Shown piece after piece: positions 51,208 through 63,159 of a stretch of 64,000 nt of DNA. Source of the DNA: Marinobacter sp. LV10R510-11A (GTDB lineage Bacteria; Pseudomonadota; Gammaproteobacteria; Pseudomonadales; Oleiphilaceae). Location of the stretch: contig NZ_LT907980.1 of NCBI RefSeq assembly GCF_900215155.1, positions 1,364,001 to 1,428,000 of the forward strand, written 5' to 3'. The notes under the pieces were generated by a model. That model did not search any database and had not been told where the DNA came from. It saw nothing but the letters and a program-made list of their open reading frames with translations. Position 1 is the first letter of the stretch, and each line of letters begins with the position of its first letter. The position numbers and the translations under genes were made by a program.

Positions 51208-52320
51208 TCAGGAGCTCACCTGCTGAACATTAATGTATCGCTGGCTTCTACGGGTACGATCTTCTACCTCCCCAACCAACTGACCACAAGCAGCGTCTAT
51301 ATCATCGCCACGGGTCGTTCGGATCGTCGCGACGTAACCAGCTTCATTCAGCACAGCCTGAAAACGCCGGGTAGCATTCATGCTAGGCCGACGGAAATCA
51401 CTCTCGGGGAACGGATTAAAGGGAATAAGATTGATCTTACATGGAAGATCCCGCAGCAGCTCAGCAAGTTCATGGGCGTGCTCCAGTTTGTCGTTCATAC
51501 CCTCAATAACCGTATATTCAATTGTCGCTTTACGTTTTTCGGGCAAACGACTGAAATAACGTTTCGTTGCCGCCAGAAGCTCCGCGATCGGGTACTTCTT
51601 ATTGAGCGGAACCAGCTTGTTCCTCAACTCATCATTGGGGGCGTGCAGCGAAATGGCCAGTGAAACATCGGTAACTTCGGCAAGCTTATCGATGCCTGGC
51701 ACAACGCCTGAAGTACTCAGCGTAACTCTGCGTTTGGAGATGCCGTATGCGAGATCTTCCATCATCAGATTCATCGCATCTACCACGTTGTCAAAGTTCA
51801 ACAGAGGCTCTCCCATCCCCATCATGACAACGTTGGTAATTGGCCGCTCAGGGCCTGGCTCAAACGGCATGAACGCTTTGCGCGCAACCCATACCTGCCC
51901 AATAATTTCTGCAGCGGTTAGGTTTCGGTTAAAGCCACGTTTGCCCGTTGAACAGAAGGTACAGTCAAGCGTGCAACCGATTTGCGAAGAGACACACAAG
52001 GTGCCTCGCTCGCCGTCGGGGATCAACACAGTTTCTATACTGTTGCCGTTATCCATGCGCATGACCCACTTGCGGGTGCCGTCTTTTGACGTTTGGTCAT
52101 AGACAACTTCCGGGCCACGAATCACTGCCACTTGCTTGAGCTTTTCCCGCAGGGTTTTGCTCACATTGGTCATTTGATCGAAATCATCCACGCCGCGCTG
52201 ATGCATCCACTGCAGCAACTGAGTGGCACGAAAACTTTTTTCCCCCAAGGTTTCGAAGTAAGCCTCAAGCTTGTCCTTCGGCATCCCCAGAAGATTGGTT
52301 TTTTCAGCGGCCGCTGTCAT
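51208..52320 (-). CDS. rlmN: Dual-specificity rRNA/tRNA methyltransferase RlmN
   Basis: This 370-residue radical SAM enzyme methylates C2 of A2503 in 23S rRNA and A37 in some tRNAs. The cluster motif C-x3-C-x2-C is in [26 protein letters not shown] binds SAM, and the methyl-carrying Cys lies in [11 protein letters not shown] near the C-terminus. I use the ATG at 52320, with GAGG before it, rather than a longer frame. Confidence 0.96.
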   Translation of the reverse strand: MTAAAEKTNLLGMPKDKLEAYFETLGEKSFRATQLLQWMHQRGVDDFDQMTNVSKTLREKLKQVAVIRGPEVVYDQTSKDGTRKWVMRMDNGNSIETVLIPDGERGTLCVSSQIGCTLDCTFCSTGKRGFNRNLTAAEIIGQVWVARKAFMPFEPGPERPITNVVMMGMGEPLLNFDNVVDAMNLMMEDLAYGISKRRVTLSTSGVVPGIDKLAEVTDVSLAISLHAPNDELRNKLVPLNKKYPIAELLAATKRYFSRLPEKRKATIEYTVIEGMNDKLEHAHELAELLRDLPCKINLIPFNPFPESDFRRPSMNATRRFQAVLNEAGYVATIRTTRGDDIDAACGQLVGEVEDRTRRSQRYINVQQVSS

Positions 52321-52382
52321 TTTATAACCTCGATCAGATAACCAATGCGGGGACAGCCAACGGCAATCCCCGGCCAACAAAA

Positions 52383-52811
52383 TCAGCCGCGCGGGCAGAT
52401 TTCGTTGTCATTAAAAAAATAGGCGATTTCACGCTCTGCGGACTCTGCAGAATCAGAACCGTGAGCCGCGTTGGCATCGATTGATGTAGCGAAATCGGCG
52501 CGGATTGTGCCAGCTTCAGCTTCTTTCGGGTTAGTAGCACCCATCAGGTCGCGATTTTTCAGGATGGCGCCTTCGCCTTCCAGAACCTGAACAACAACTG
52601 GGCCGGATGTCATGAATGCAACCAGATCGTTGAAGAACGGACGCTCTTTGTGTTCGGCGTAGAAACCTTCAGCCTGCTCCTGTGAAAGATGCATCATGCG
52701 TGAAGCAACGATGTTCAAGCCAGCCTTCTCAAAACGGCTGTAAATTTCACCGATTACATTCTTTGCAACTGCATCGGGCTTAATGATCGAAAGCGTGCGT
52801 TCGTTAGCCAT
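52383..52811 (-). CDS. ndk: Nucleoside diphosphate kinase
   Basis: This 142-residue enzyme balances nucleoside triphosphate pools. The active histidine is in NAAHGSDS, the family signature, and the N-terminal [15 protein letters not shown] is typical. GGAG precedes the ATG. Its own promoter at 52868-52896 overlaps the end of iscS. Confidence 0.97.
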   Translation of the reverse strand: MANERTLSIIKPDAVAKNVIGEIYSRFEKAGLNIVASRMMHLSQEQAEGFYAEHKERPFFNDLVAFMTSGPVVVQVLEGEGAILKNRDLMGATNPKEAEAGTIRADFATSIDANAAHGSDSAESAEREIAYFFNDNEICPRG

Positions 52812-52867
52812 GGTATTTCTCCGGTATGGGTTGGGTTAAAAGGATACGGATAAATTTTAGGCTTGAG

Positions 52868-52896
52868 ATTATACGCAGTCGGAGGCCCACTGCCTA
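52868..52896 (-). promoter_or_regulatory. Likely promoter of ndk
   Basis: On the minus strand TAGGCA (52891-52896) and a perfect TATAAT (52868-52873) are 17 bases apart. The -35 overlaps the iscS stop codon. Confidence 0.55.
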
Positions 52897-54042
52897 CCGC
52901 ACTGCACGAAGGCGAGTAACAACATCAACAATTTGCGCGCTAGCAAAGGTGATTTCTTCAGTAGTTGTGTAGCGCCCTACTGAAAAACGCAGTGCCCGAT
53001 GGGCCAGCTCATCGCTCAACCCGATACCACGGAGCACGTAAGACGGCTCTACGGCGGCGGAAGAACAGGCCGAGCCAGAGGATACCGCTAGATCCCTGAG
53101 GCCCAACATAAGAGACTCAGCATCCACACCATCAAATGAAAGATTAATGATTCCCGGCACACGACAAGCCTCCGAGCCGTTGAGAGTTATGCCTGGCAAC
53201 TCGCTCAAACCTTTCAAGAAAGATGCGCGCAAACCCTCCAATTGCCTGATTTCGCTTTCAAGAGAAGACTCAGCAATTGCGAACGCCTTGCCCATTCCGG
53301 CGATTTGGTGGGTCGCCAGGGTCCCGGAACGCATGCCACGCTCGTGGCCACCACCATGAATCTGCGCCTCTATGCGCACATCCGGCGATCGTCTCACATA
53401 GAGCGCACCTACACCTTTGGGGCCGTATACTTTATGGCCAGACAGAGACAGCAGATCCACCGGCATGGTAGAAACATCAATGGGGAGCTTGCCAGCGGCT
53501 TGGGCTGCGTCCACATGGAACAGAACGCCGCGATTGCGGAGCTCGGCGCCAATGGTGGCCGTATCGGTCACACAGCCCAGCTCATTGTTAACAAGCATCA
53601 AGCTGACCAGAACGGTTTCGGGCTTAAGCGCGTTAAACACCTGACTTGGCTGTATCCGGCCATCGTGACCAGGCTCTAGCCAAGTAACGTCAGTACCCTG
53701 CGCCTCTAGCCACTTGCATGTATCAACAACCGCTTTGTGTTCAATCGTTGACGTTATGAGATGCGCGCTATCGCGACCGGCAACCGCCCCTTTGATGGCC
53801 AAGTTATCAGATTCGGTTGCGCCAGATGTCCAAACAATTTCACGGGGATCGGCGTGAATCAGACTTGCCACTTGCCCCCGAGCAGCTTCCACAGCAGCTT
53901 CCGCTTGCCAGCCAAAACCGTGGGAGCGAGAGGCCGGATTGCCAAAAAAGCCATCTGGCGTCAGGTACTTGATCATTTCATCAGCGACATCGGGGTCAAC
54001 GGGCGTCGTTGCCGCGTAATCGAGGTATACGGGTTTTTTCAT
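52894..54042 (-). CDS. iscS: Cysteine desulfurase of the IscS family, lacking the IscU-docking tail
   Basis: This 382-residue PLP enzyme mobilises sulfur from cysteine. It has the IscS N-terminus ([13 protein letters not shown]), the PLP lysine K204 in [10 protein letters not shown], and the active cysteine C326 in SSGSACSSA. It closely resembles E. coli IscS along most of its length but ends at VVTRLRAVR. It thus lacks the final ~20 residues (SPLWEMYK...EWAHH in E. coli) that help bind IscU. No iscU, iscA, hscBA or fdx follows; ndk comes next. The start is the ATG at 54042. Confidence 0.93.
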   Translation of the reverse strand: MKKPVYLDYAATTPVDPDVADEMIKYLTPDGFFGNPASRSHGFGWQAEAAVEAARGQVASLIHADPREIVWTSGATESDNLAIKGAVAGRDSAHLITSTIEHKAVVDTCKWLEAQGTDVTWLEPGHDGRIQPSQVFNALKPETVLVSLMLVNNELGCVTDTATIGAELRNRGVLFHVDAAQAAGKLPIDVSTMPVDLLSLSGHKVYGPKGVGALYVRRSPDVRIEAQIHGGGHERGMRSGTLATHQIAGMGKAFAIAESSLESEIRQLEGLRASFLKGLSELPGITLNGSEACRVPGIINLSFDGVDAESLMLGLRDLAVSSGSACSSAAVEPSYVLRGIGLSDELAHRALRFSVGRYTTTEEITFASAQIVDVVTRLRAVR

Positions 54043-54060
54043 AAAATACAAAGGCTTGAT

Positions 54061-54561
54061 TCAGGCGGGCGCCTGATCGATAGTCAGACGCTCGGTATTA
54101 ATCGTGTCAGAAGCGCCTTCAGACTGACGACGGTTCTGCCTGTCCGCAACCTGGCGGATTTCGTGTCTTTCCATCAGATCCCCGAGACTGATCCCGCTGA
54201 GAAACTGATGAATCTGATCGCTTAAATCAGACCATAGGTGATGAGTCAGGCATTTTTCACCATTCTGGCAATCACCTTTATTTCCACATCGAGTCGTATC
54301 GAGTGACTCGTTGACCGCATCGACAACATCCGCAATGTAAATATCGGCTGCACCACGGCTCAGGTGATATCCACCACCGGGACCACGAATGCTGGTCACC
54401 AGTTCCCGGCGGCGAAGACGTGAGAAAAGCTGCTCCAGATAGGAAAGCGATATTTCCTGACGGGCTGAAATATCCGCAAGAGTAACCGGCTTCTTCCCCC
54501 CGTGCAGAGCGAGATCCAGCATTGCCGTAACGGCGTAGCGGCCTTTAGTAGTCAACTTCAT
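54061..54561 (-). CDS. iscR: Iron-sulfur cluster regulator IscR
   Basis: This 166-residue Rrf2 regulator starts at the ATG at 54561 ([20 protein letters not shown]). The three cluster cysteines C92, C98 and C104 and H107 (CLTHHLW) are present, so it should bind a [2Fe-2S] cluster and sense Fe-S status. The wHTH includes [16 protein letters not shown]. It is followed 18 bases later by iscS. Its promoter contains an IscR-like site. Confidence 0.96.
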   Translation of the reverse strand: MKLTTKGRYAVTAMLDLALHGGKKPVTLADISARQEISLSYLEQLFSRLRRRELVTSIRGPGGGYHLSRGAADIYIADVVDAVNESLDTTRCGNKGDCQNGEKCLTHHLWSDLSDQIHQFLSGISLGDLMERHEIRQVADRQNRRQSEGASDTINTERLTIDQAPA

Positions 54562-54605
54562 GGCATCAGCCCCGTGATGGGATTGAATCTTGGTATAAGA
54601 AGCCG

Positions 54606-54638
54606 AGTATGAATTGACCAAGTAATTCAGTCAAGTAT
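54606..54638 (-). promoter_or_regulatory. iscR promoter with overlapping IscR-type site
   Basis: On the minus strand TTGACT (54629-54634) and CATACT (54606-54611) are 17 bases apart. The stretch ATACTTGACTGAATTACT resembles the type 1 IscR site in front of iscR genes in E. coli and Pseudomonas, suggesting autorepression. Confidence 0.6.
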
Positions 54639-55412
54639 TCAGCCACGTTCCTCGCTGTCATCACGCACACAATCAAAGTCATCTTCATCCAGAACGGGCA
54701 ACTCGCCGTTCTGGTATTCACTGTTAACTTTCCGAAGCGCCTTGCACATAGTCTCAAGGCGCTCATCTACAACATGCATGTGATCAAGCAGAGCACGCAC
54801 AGAACGCGCGACTGGGTCTGGCATTTCTTCGGTCACGCCATAGGCATCAAAACCCATGCGCTCCTCCATAACCTTGCGGCGGGCATCGTCTTCCGATTTT
54901 GGCCTCACAATGATTCGACCCGGGATACCCACAACGGTAGCGCCAGCGGGAACTGCTTTGGTAACCACAGAGTTCGAGCCGATTTTGGCACCTTCACCTA
55001 CCTCAAAAGGCCCCAGTATCTTTGCTCCGGCACCCACAACAACGCCGTCGCAGATAGTAGGGTGACGTTTACCCTTATGCCAGCTTGTCCCGCCGAGGGT
55101 GACCCCCTGATACAAGGTAACGTCATCACCGATAACGGTTGTTTCACCAATAACCACGCCCATACCGTGATCAATAAAGAACCGCCGGCCAATCGTAGCA
55201 CCTGGGTGTATTTCTATACCGGTAAACCACCGCGCCAGCGTAGAAATAGTGCGGGCCAGCCATTTGAACCCTGCATTCCACAACCAATGAGAAAACCGGT
55301 GAATAAGCAGAGCATGAAGCCCCGGGTAGTTGGTTAGCACCTCAAAGGTATTTCTGGCAGCCGGGTCCCGGTGAAAAACGCTTTTTATGTCTTCACGTAA
55401 ATGCCTAAACAT
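54639..55412 (-). CDS. cysE: Serine acetyltransferase
   Basis: This 257-residue enzyme acetylates serine for cysteine synthesis. The left-handed beta-helix of hexapeptide repeats runs through [21 protein letters not shown] and [15 protein letters not shown] use the ATG at 55412, with AGGA eight bases upstream; an ATG six bases earlier is possible. It overlaps trmJ by eight bases. It supplies cysteine to the neighbouring desulfurase. Confidence 0.94.
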   Translation of the reverse strand: MFRHLREDIKSVFHRDPAARNTFEVLTNYPGLHALLIHRFSHWLWNAGFKWLARTISTLARWFTGIEIHPGATIGRRFFIDHGMGVVIGETTVIGDDVTLYQGVTLGGTSWHKGKRHPTICDGVVVGAGAKILGPFEVGEGAKIGSNSVVTKAVPAGATVVGIPGRIIVRPKSEDDARRKVMEERMGFDAYGVTEEMPDPVARSVRALLDHMHVVDERLETMCKALRKVNSEYQNGELPVLDEDDFDCVRDDSEERG

Positions 55413-56268
55413 GGCCATCTTCCTGTCCGGTCGGCTCAGTACCGGCCTGAGTTGATTTCGTATTTCCCGAAGCCCCTGCGGCCTTCTGCACGGCACTCAG
55501 AACGCCCCGGAGAATATTAATCTCCATCTGATCAAGCTTTGCCCGCTGAAACAACCGGCGCAAACGAGACATTAGCTGCCGCGGGTTATCCCTGCGATGA
55601 AAATCCACATTATGCAATGTTTGCTCAAGGTGGCCAAAAAAGCCCTCAACATCCCCCACCTTAGCCGCCGGCACATCCCAGCCCGCATCGCCAGGTGCCG
55701 TCATCGGTTTTAAATAGGGACTGCCTTCGCCGCCTTCAAGGCCGCGCAAATACAGCATTCGCAATTCATAGCACATAATCTGAACCGCCATAGACAGGTT
55801 CAGCGAGCTGTAGTCGGGGTTCGAAGGGATATGAATATGGTAGTGGCAGCGATGGAGCTCATCATTGCTCAACCCGTGATTTTCCCGCCCAAAGACCAAC
55901 GCTACCGGTCCCGCTTGGCTATTTTCTGCAGCGATTGCGGCAGCTTCTGGTGGTGGCACAACCGGCCAGGGTATCTTCCGGCCCCGGGCGCTGGTGCCCA
56001 GCACCATCACACAATCTTCCAATGCCTCATCCAGCGTAGATACTACCTGAGCCCGATCGAGTATATCGGAGGCACCGGCAGCGCGAGCGTAAGAGGCTTC
56101 ATCCGGAAAAGAGTTTGGGTTAACCAGCCACAGGTTGGCGAGCCGCATATTTTTCATGGCCCGAGCAACGGCTCCGATATTCCCTGAATGGGAAGTTTCA
56201 ACAAGGACAATCCGAATCTGATCCTGAAACGCGTCCGGCCCTTCCAGTGGCGGAGATGGTTTATGCAT
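55405..56268 (-). CDS. trmJ: tRNA (cytidine/uridine-2'-O-)-methyltransferase TrmJ
   Basis: This SpoU-family methyltransferase modifies position 32 in the tRNA anticodon loop. [30 protein letters not shown] and [10 protein letters not shown] form the knotted SPOUT motifs. A helical C-terminal domain follows. The start is either the ATG at 56268 (used here, 287 residues) or the GTG at 56283; neither has a clear ribosome site. Confidence 0.93.
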   Translation of the reverse strand: MHKPSPPLEGPDAFQDQIRIVLVETSHSGNIGAVARAMKNMRLANLWLVNPNSFPDEASYARAAGASDILDRAQVVSTLDEALEDCVMVLGTSARGRKIPWPVVPPPEAAAIAAENSQAGPVALVFGRENHGLSNDELHRCHYHIHIPSNPDYSSLNLSMAVQIMCYELRMLYLRGLEGGEGSPYLKPMTAPGDAGWDVPAAKVGDVEGFFGHLEQTLHNVDFHRRDNPRQLMSRLRRLFQRAKLDQMEINILRGVLSAVQKAAGASGNTKSTQAGTEPTGQEDGHV

Positions 56269-56409
56269 TGGCGGCAGGCCCACGGTTATAAATTAAGGGC
56301 GGCAATGATATCAGAAAGCATCCCCTCCCTGCGCCCCGGATAACCCCTGATATCGTGTTGTCCGTGCTTTCCCTGAGTCAAAAAACATACAAGAGGGGCT
56401 AATCTTTGC

Positions 56410-56415
56410 TATCAT
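56410..56415 (+). promoter_or_regulatory. Extended -10 promoter of suhB
   Basis: TGCTATCAT is an extended -10 (TGn plus TATCAT), about 35 bases before the suhB ATG. The -35 is poor, as is usual for extended -10 promoters. Confidence 0.5.
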
Positions 56416-56451
56416 GCCCGGCCTTCACACACCCGGATAACGATCACTCAG

Positions 56452-57252
56452 ATGCAACCAGCTATTAAAATGGCCCTGCGCGTCGCGCGTCAAGGGTCGG
56501 ATTACCTGAAAGCCCACTTCGAGCGCCAGGAGCCTACCGGGAAGGATGACGACGAACGTCGCCTCCAGTTGGACCGGGTCGAGCAATCCATTTATGACAA
56601 CTTTGCTGAGCAACTCGAAAAAGCTTACAAAGATCATACCATCGCGCCGCTGAATGAAGCAGACGCCGGAACCAGCGAAAGAAGCTGGCATATTTTTCCG
56701 GTTATGGGTCGCGAAAATTTTATCAGAGGCATTCCCGAGTTTGCCCTAGCCTTGGCCCAGAAGAAAAACAACCGTACCGAAAGCCTGCTTTTGGTGAACC
56801 CGGTTACGGGCGAAGAATATTCTGCCAGCCGTGGCCGAGGAGCCGCACTGAACAGCCGCAGAGTCCGGGTTTCAGAAGTTAGGCATGCAGATAAAGCAGC
56901 CTTTGCAACCAACCTGTTGGATCAGGCTCGCAAGAGTGATAACCCGCTTCTCTGGGGTGAGATGGCTGCCGTGTTGGCCCAGAACTCTTCCATGTTTCGC
57001 ACATCCGGCTGCGTGGTTCTTGATATTGCGCGGGTATCTGCAGGCCTTTTGGATGCAGCGGTTATATTCCGCCCAGAAACGGTAGACCTGGACCTAGGTA
57101 TAACCTTGGCGATGGAATCCGGTGCTCTCACAGCCGACTTCTCAGGTAACCCATCAACAGACAAAGCCCGCCAACTGGTGGTTGCTAACCCCAAACTGTT
57201 CCGGGAGATTCTGAAAATCCTGCATCCGTTTCGTGGCCGTATACCCGGTTAA
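56452..57252 (+). CDS. suhB: SuhB-like inositol monophosphatase family protein, probably inactive
   Basis: This 266-residue protein has the IMPase fold by length and flanking blocks (for example MFRTSGCVVLDIARVSAGLLD against the E. coli RRTGSAALDLAYVAAG). The metal motif normally WxIDPLDGTTNF reads WHIFPVMGRENF at 79-90, so both catalytic Asp residues are replaced (F82, M85). The Glu-Glu pair normally about 15 residues before this motif is not recognisable. The late WDxAAG motif reads VDLDLG (211-216). It lies next to trmJ, where suhB sits in Pseudomonas. E. coli SuhB also acts in rRNA antitermination without needing catalysis, which may be the role kept here. Confidence 0.85.
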   Translation: MQPAIKMALRVARQGSDYLKAHFERQEPTGKDDDERRLQLDRVEQSIYDNFAEQLEKAYKDHTIAPLNEADAGTSERSWHIFPVMGRENFIRGIPEFALALAQKKNNRTESLLLVNPVTGEEYSASRGRGAALNSRRVRVSEVRHADKAAFATNLLDQARKSDNPLLWGEMAAVLAQNSSMFRTSGCVVLDIARVSAGLLDAAVIFRPETVDLDLGITLAMESGALTADFSGNPSTDKARQLVVANPKLFREILKILHPFRGRIPG

Positions 57253-57306
57253 CGCTAGTAACCGACTCCAAAGCTAAGGCTCGGGGTCGTACTAAAGCCA
57301 AGCTTC

Positions 57307-57353
57307 GGACACAAAAAAACCGCCAACTGAAAAGTGGCGGTTTTTTTGTGTCC
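57307..57353. terminator. Bidirectional terminator between suhB and secF
   Basis: Two perfect 19-base arms, 57307-57325 and 57335-57353, surround a nine-base loop. The core is CCGCCA/TGGCGG with seven A and seven T on the two sides, so it can stop transcription from both convergent operons. Confidence 0.95.
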
Positions 57354-57388
57354 GGGGATTAACCCCGGAACCCTCCCCCTGAATAGGG

Positions 57389-58345
57389 CTACATACGGTC
57401 GAGCCATTCCGGTGGCGGCTCTTCCTCTTCTTCGGCATCTATAGCGCCTTCTTTCACCGGCACCATAAGATCCTCGCGGGAAATGCCCATCGCTATCAGA
57501 AGATTAGCGGATACATAGATGGATGAGTAGGTACCCACCACCACACCGATAATCAACGCGAGGGCAAAGTTGTTAATCGCCTCACCACCCAGGAAATACA
57601 GGGCAAGCAGTACCACCAACGTGGTGCCCGACGTGTTTATGGTACGAGCAATGGTCTGGTGAATCGACTCATTGATAATATCCCAAGAGTCGCCCACCCG
57701 CATTTTGCGGAAGTTTTCACGGATTCGGTCCGCCACAACAATAGTGTCGTTCAGCGAGTAACCGATAATCGCCAACAGAGCTGCCAGAACCGTAAGATCA
57801 AAGGTCCACTGGAACAGTGCGAAAATCCCGAGAACAATAATAACGTCGTGAGCCAGAGGCACCACCGACGCAATACCGAACTTGAATTGGAACCGCATAC
57901 CCACATAGATGAGTACAACCACAAGTGCGATTAGAAGCCCAAGGCCACTGTCCTCTTTAAGCTCGCCACCCACTTGTGACCCCACAAACGCGGAACTTAT
58001 CAGCTTTAGATCGTCACCATTTTCAGTCAAAACTGCGACAATCTCTGGTGCCAGCTTGTCATTGCCAGATTCAGACAAGCGCACAAGAACAATCGTATCA
58101 GCGCCAAAGTTCTGCACCACAAACTGATCGTATCCGGCTTCCGTAAGGGTGGAGCGTATCTGGCCCAGTTGCGGCGCTTGTGCATATTCCAGCTCTACCG
58201 ACGTACCGCCGGTAAAGTCCATGCCAAAGTTAAGGCCACGAATCCCCAGAAGTGCGATAGACGCTAACACCAGAACGATGGAAATTACGGAAGCAATCTT
58301 CCGGAAACCCATAAAATCAAACGCTTGCTTCTGATCATCAGACAT
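57389..58345 (-). CDS. secF: Protein translocase subunit SecF
   Basis: This 318-residue membrane protein starts at the ATG at 58345, with GGAGGA upstream. It has six predicted helices and the signature GLNFGMDFTGGTSVELEY at the first periplasmic domain and YSLNDTIVVADRIREN. It works with SecD and YajC to pull proteins through the Sec channel using the proton gradient. It overlaps secD by eight bases. Confidence 0.96.
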   Translation of the reverse strand: MSDDQKQAFDFMGFRKIASVISIVLVLASIALLGIRGLNFGMDFTGGTSVELEYAQAPQLGQIRSTLTEAGYDQFVVQNFGADTIVLVRLSESGNDKLAPEIVAVLTENGDDLKLISSAFVGSQVGGELKEDSGLGLLIALVVVLIYVGMRFQFKFGIASVVPLAHDVIIVLGIFALFQWTFDLTVLAALLAIIGYSLNDTIVVADRIRENFRKMRVGDSWDIINESIHQTIARTINTSGTTLVVLLALYFLGGEAINNFALALIIGVVVGTYSSIYVSANLLIAMGISREDLMVPVKEGAIDAEEEEEPPPEWLDRM

Positions 58346-60212
58346 TGGCGAGTTTTCCTCCGATCGACAGTTTCTCGACCTTGCGGCCGCCATAAACCAT
58401 ATTGACGATACTCCGGCTGACCATCAGCCCAGAGAACATCGACGTCAGGATACCGATACACAGTGTTATCGCGAACCCTTTTACCGGGCCAGAACCCATT
58501 GCAAATAGGATAACGGCCACAAGCAAAGTCGTGATGTTGGCATCAAAGATGGACACAAACGCCCGGGAGTAGCCGGAGTTAATGGCCAGCTGGGGTGACA
58601 CACCCGCCTTGAGCTCCTCTTTGATACGCTCAAATATCAATACGTTGGCATCCACCGCCATACCTACGGTTAGCACGATACCGGCGATACCGGGCAGCGT
58701 CAGCGTGGCAGAGAGAATGGACATGCAGGCAATAAGCAGCATCATGTTGATAGTCAGAGCGACATTCGCCACAACCCCAAACCCACGGTAGTAAGCCAAC
58801 ATGTAAATCAGCACAAGAATAAAGCCTAGCGCCACGGACATCATGCCGGCATCAATGTTCTTCTGCCCCAAGCTCGGCCCAATGGTGCGCTCCTGTACAA
58901 AGTACATGGGCGCTGCCAAAGCACCTGCCCGCAGAAGCAGGGCAAGTTCCGAAGCCTCAGGAATGGAATCCAGACCCGTAATACGGAAGCTGCTACCCAG
59001 AGCGGACTGAACGGTAGCCAGGCTGATAATACCCTTCTCGATAACACGCTTGTCTGTTTCCACCGGCTCGCCGTTTACCATTTTGGTTTCGGTTTCCGTG
59101 CGGAACTCTATAAACAGAACAGCCATGCGCCGACCAATGGCGTTACGTGTGGACCGATTCATCAAATCGCCACCAACAGAATCCATGGTAATGCTGACCT
59201 GCGGCTGACCATTCTCATCGAAGGCCTGCTGTGCGTTAGCAACGTTATTACCGGTTGCAATAGTATCCCGTTCTAGGCGGGCATTACGCTGGCGCTCGTT
59301 ACGGAAACTGAACTGCTCTGTCTCGCTTGCTGCTGCATCCTGGCGCGCTTCCATACGGAATTCCAGGTTTGCCGTGGCACCAAGAACTCGCTTGGCTTGC
59401 GCGGTATCCTGTACGCCCGGAAGCTCAACAATAATCCGATCAGCACCCTGCTGCTGAACCAAAGGCTCTGCAACACCAAGCTCGTTCACTCGGTTACGAA
59501 TGGTGGTCAGGTTCTGCTCAAGAGCGTACTTCCGGATGGAATCTACCTCACCTTCAGACAAGGTAAGAACAATTTGGAGCTCATCACCGATGGTTCTTCT
59601 ATCCATCAGAAACTCGTTGTATTGACGTTTGATCTGCTCGAATGCTTCAGCGCGTGAGTCTTCATCCCGGAAACTCAGAACGATGTCTCTCTTGCCATCA
59701 ACATCACCGCCCCGATAGCGAATACGCTCTTCACGGAGCTCCCGCTTGATCTGGCCCGAAACAGCCTCAAGCCTCTGACCAACGGCCGTAACCATATCTA
59801 CTTCCAGAAGGAAGTGAACACCGCCACGTAGGTCTAACCCAAGCTTCATCGGCCCGGCGCCCAAGCTCTTCAGCCAGGCCGGCGTGGAAGGTGCCATATT
59901 TAGTGCAACGAGATAGTCTCTACCCAGCGCAGCTTGAACCGCAGGGCGAGCACGCAACTGGTCATCGGAGCTATTTAATCGGATAAGGGCATCCCGATCC
60001 TCAAGCGTACTGCTTTTAACCTCAATACCATCCGATTCCAAGGCCTTGACAGCTCTTTCGAGTACGGCAGAATCAACTTCGGTGCTACTACGTGCACCGG
60101 TGATCTGCACAGCATAATCATCGGGAAACAGGTTGGGTAAAGCGTAGACAAACCCGATCACTATCGCGACCAGGATAACCAGGTTTTTCCAAAGCGGGTA
60201 CTTGTTCAGCAT
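58338..60212 (-). CDS. secD: Protein translocase subunit SecD
   Basis: This 624-residue protein starts at the ATG at 60212 (MLNKYPLWKN) with AAGGGA upstream. It has an N-terminal helix, a large periplasmic domain with GLDLRGGVHFLLEVDM, and C-terminal helices with ILTVGMAVDANVLIFERI. It is part of the SecDF-YajC complex and is followed by secF. Confidence 0.96.
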   Translation of the reverse strand: MLNKYPLWKNLVILVAIVIGFVYALPNLFPDDYAVQITGARSSTEVDSAVLERAVKALESDGIEVKSSTLEDRDALIRLNSSDDQLRARPAVQAALGRDYLVALNMAPSTPAWLKSLGAGPMKLGLDLRGGVHFLLEVDMVTAVGQRLEAVSGQIKRELREERIRYRGGDVDGKRDIVLSFRDEDSRAEAFEQIKRQYNEFLMDRRTIGDELQIVLTLSEGEVDSIRKYALEQNLTTIRNRVNELGVAEPLVQQQGADRIIVELPGVQDTAQAKRVLGATANLEFRMEARQDAAASETEQFSFRNERQRNARLERDTIATGNNVANAQQAFDENGQPQVSITMDSVGGDLMNRSTRNAIGRRMAVLFIEFRTETETKMVNGEPVETDKRVIEKGIISLATVQSALGSSFRITGLDSIPEASELALLLRAGALAAPMYFVQERTIGPSLGQKNIDAGMMSVALGFILVLIYMLAYYRGFGVVANVALTINMMLLIACMSILSATLTLPGIAGIVLTVGMAVDANVLIFERIKEELKAGVSPQLAINSGYSRAFVSIFDANITTLLVAVILFAMGSGPVKGFAITLCIGILTSMFSGLMVSRSIVNMVYGGRKVEKLSIGGKLANV

Positions 60213-60306
60213 GGGATCCCTTGTAGCCGACACAGAGGCCGGCCTTGGTGTTTCAGCCAGGAAGGTTCAGGCCGGCGGGTATCAGGGCCGGCCAGAGAGT
60301 CCTTGC

Positions 60307-60669
60307 TCAGATGTCTTTGAGCGTACCTTTCGGCAGTGCGGCGGCAATAGCTACTTTTTGTACCTTCACTTCAACGTTGTCAGAAATCTCAACAACAATG
60401 AAATCGTCAGATACTTTGGTGATCTTTCCGGCAATGCCACCAGAGGTGACCACTTCATCACCTTTGTTAAGGCCGGACATCAGCGATTTGTGCTCTTTGG
60501 AACGCTTGGACTGCGGGCGCCAAATCAAGAAGTAAAAAATCAGAATAAAGCCGGCGAAGAAGATCACCTGCCCCATAACACCCATACCGCCAGCAGCACC
60601 GTCCTGAGCCATTGCCAGGGTGGGCATCATTGCCAAAAGGCCGGCCAAAAACAACTTGACTGATTTCAT
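60307..60669 (-). CDS. yajC: Sec translocase accessory subunit YajC
   Basis: This 120-residue protein starts at the ATG at 60669, with GGAGAG six bases upstream. It has an N-terminal signal-like segment, then a membrane helix (VIFFAGFILIFYFLIWRPQSKR) and a small cytoplasmic domain with GGIAGKI. It lies between tgt and secD, the conserved order. Confidence 0.95.
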   Translation of the reverse strand: MKSVKLFLAGLLAMMPTLAMAQDGAAGGMGVMGQVIFFAGFILIFYFLIWRPQSKRSKEHKSLMSGLNKGDEVVTSGGIAGKITKVSDDFIVVEISDNVEVKVQKVAIAAALPKGTLKDI

Positions 60670-60699
60670 CAAAACTCTCCGTTGATTAAGCAAAAGGAT

Positions 60700-62948
<2,249 letters not shown>

Positions 62949-62990
62949 GGACTGGGCTGTTCACGACGCCGCATTATGCGACTTAAATGA

Positions 62991-63077
62991 TGGTAGCGGC
63001 GGGCGGACTCGAACCGCCACACTATTACTAGCAACGGATTTTGAATCCGTCGTGTCTACCAATTCCACCACGCCGCC
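62991..63077 (-). tRNA. tRNA-Leu (CAA)
   Basis: This 87-base gene has a long variable arm (TTGCTAGTAATAGTG) as in class II tRNAs. The anticodon loop TTCAAAA gives CAA, and CCA is encoded. The acceptor stem has one G-U pair at its first position. It lies upstream of queA on the same strand. Confidence 0.97.
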
Positions 63078-63093
63078 AACGAAGAGTGGGGGA

Positions 63094-63121
63094 ATTATAC
63101 TTAGCTTGATCGTGAATGCAA
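63094..63121 (-). promoter_or_regulatory. Promoter of tRNA-Leu
   Basis: On the minus strand TTGCAT (63116-63121) and a perfect TATAAT (63094-63099) are 16 bases apart, about 15-20 bases before the tRNA 5' end. Confidence 0.65.
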
Positions 63122-63159
63122 CACACAGGGCCCGCTAGTTTCCACACAGGCCCCAGCAC

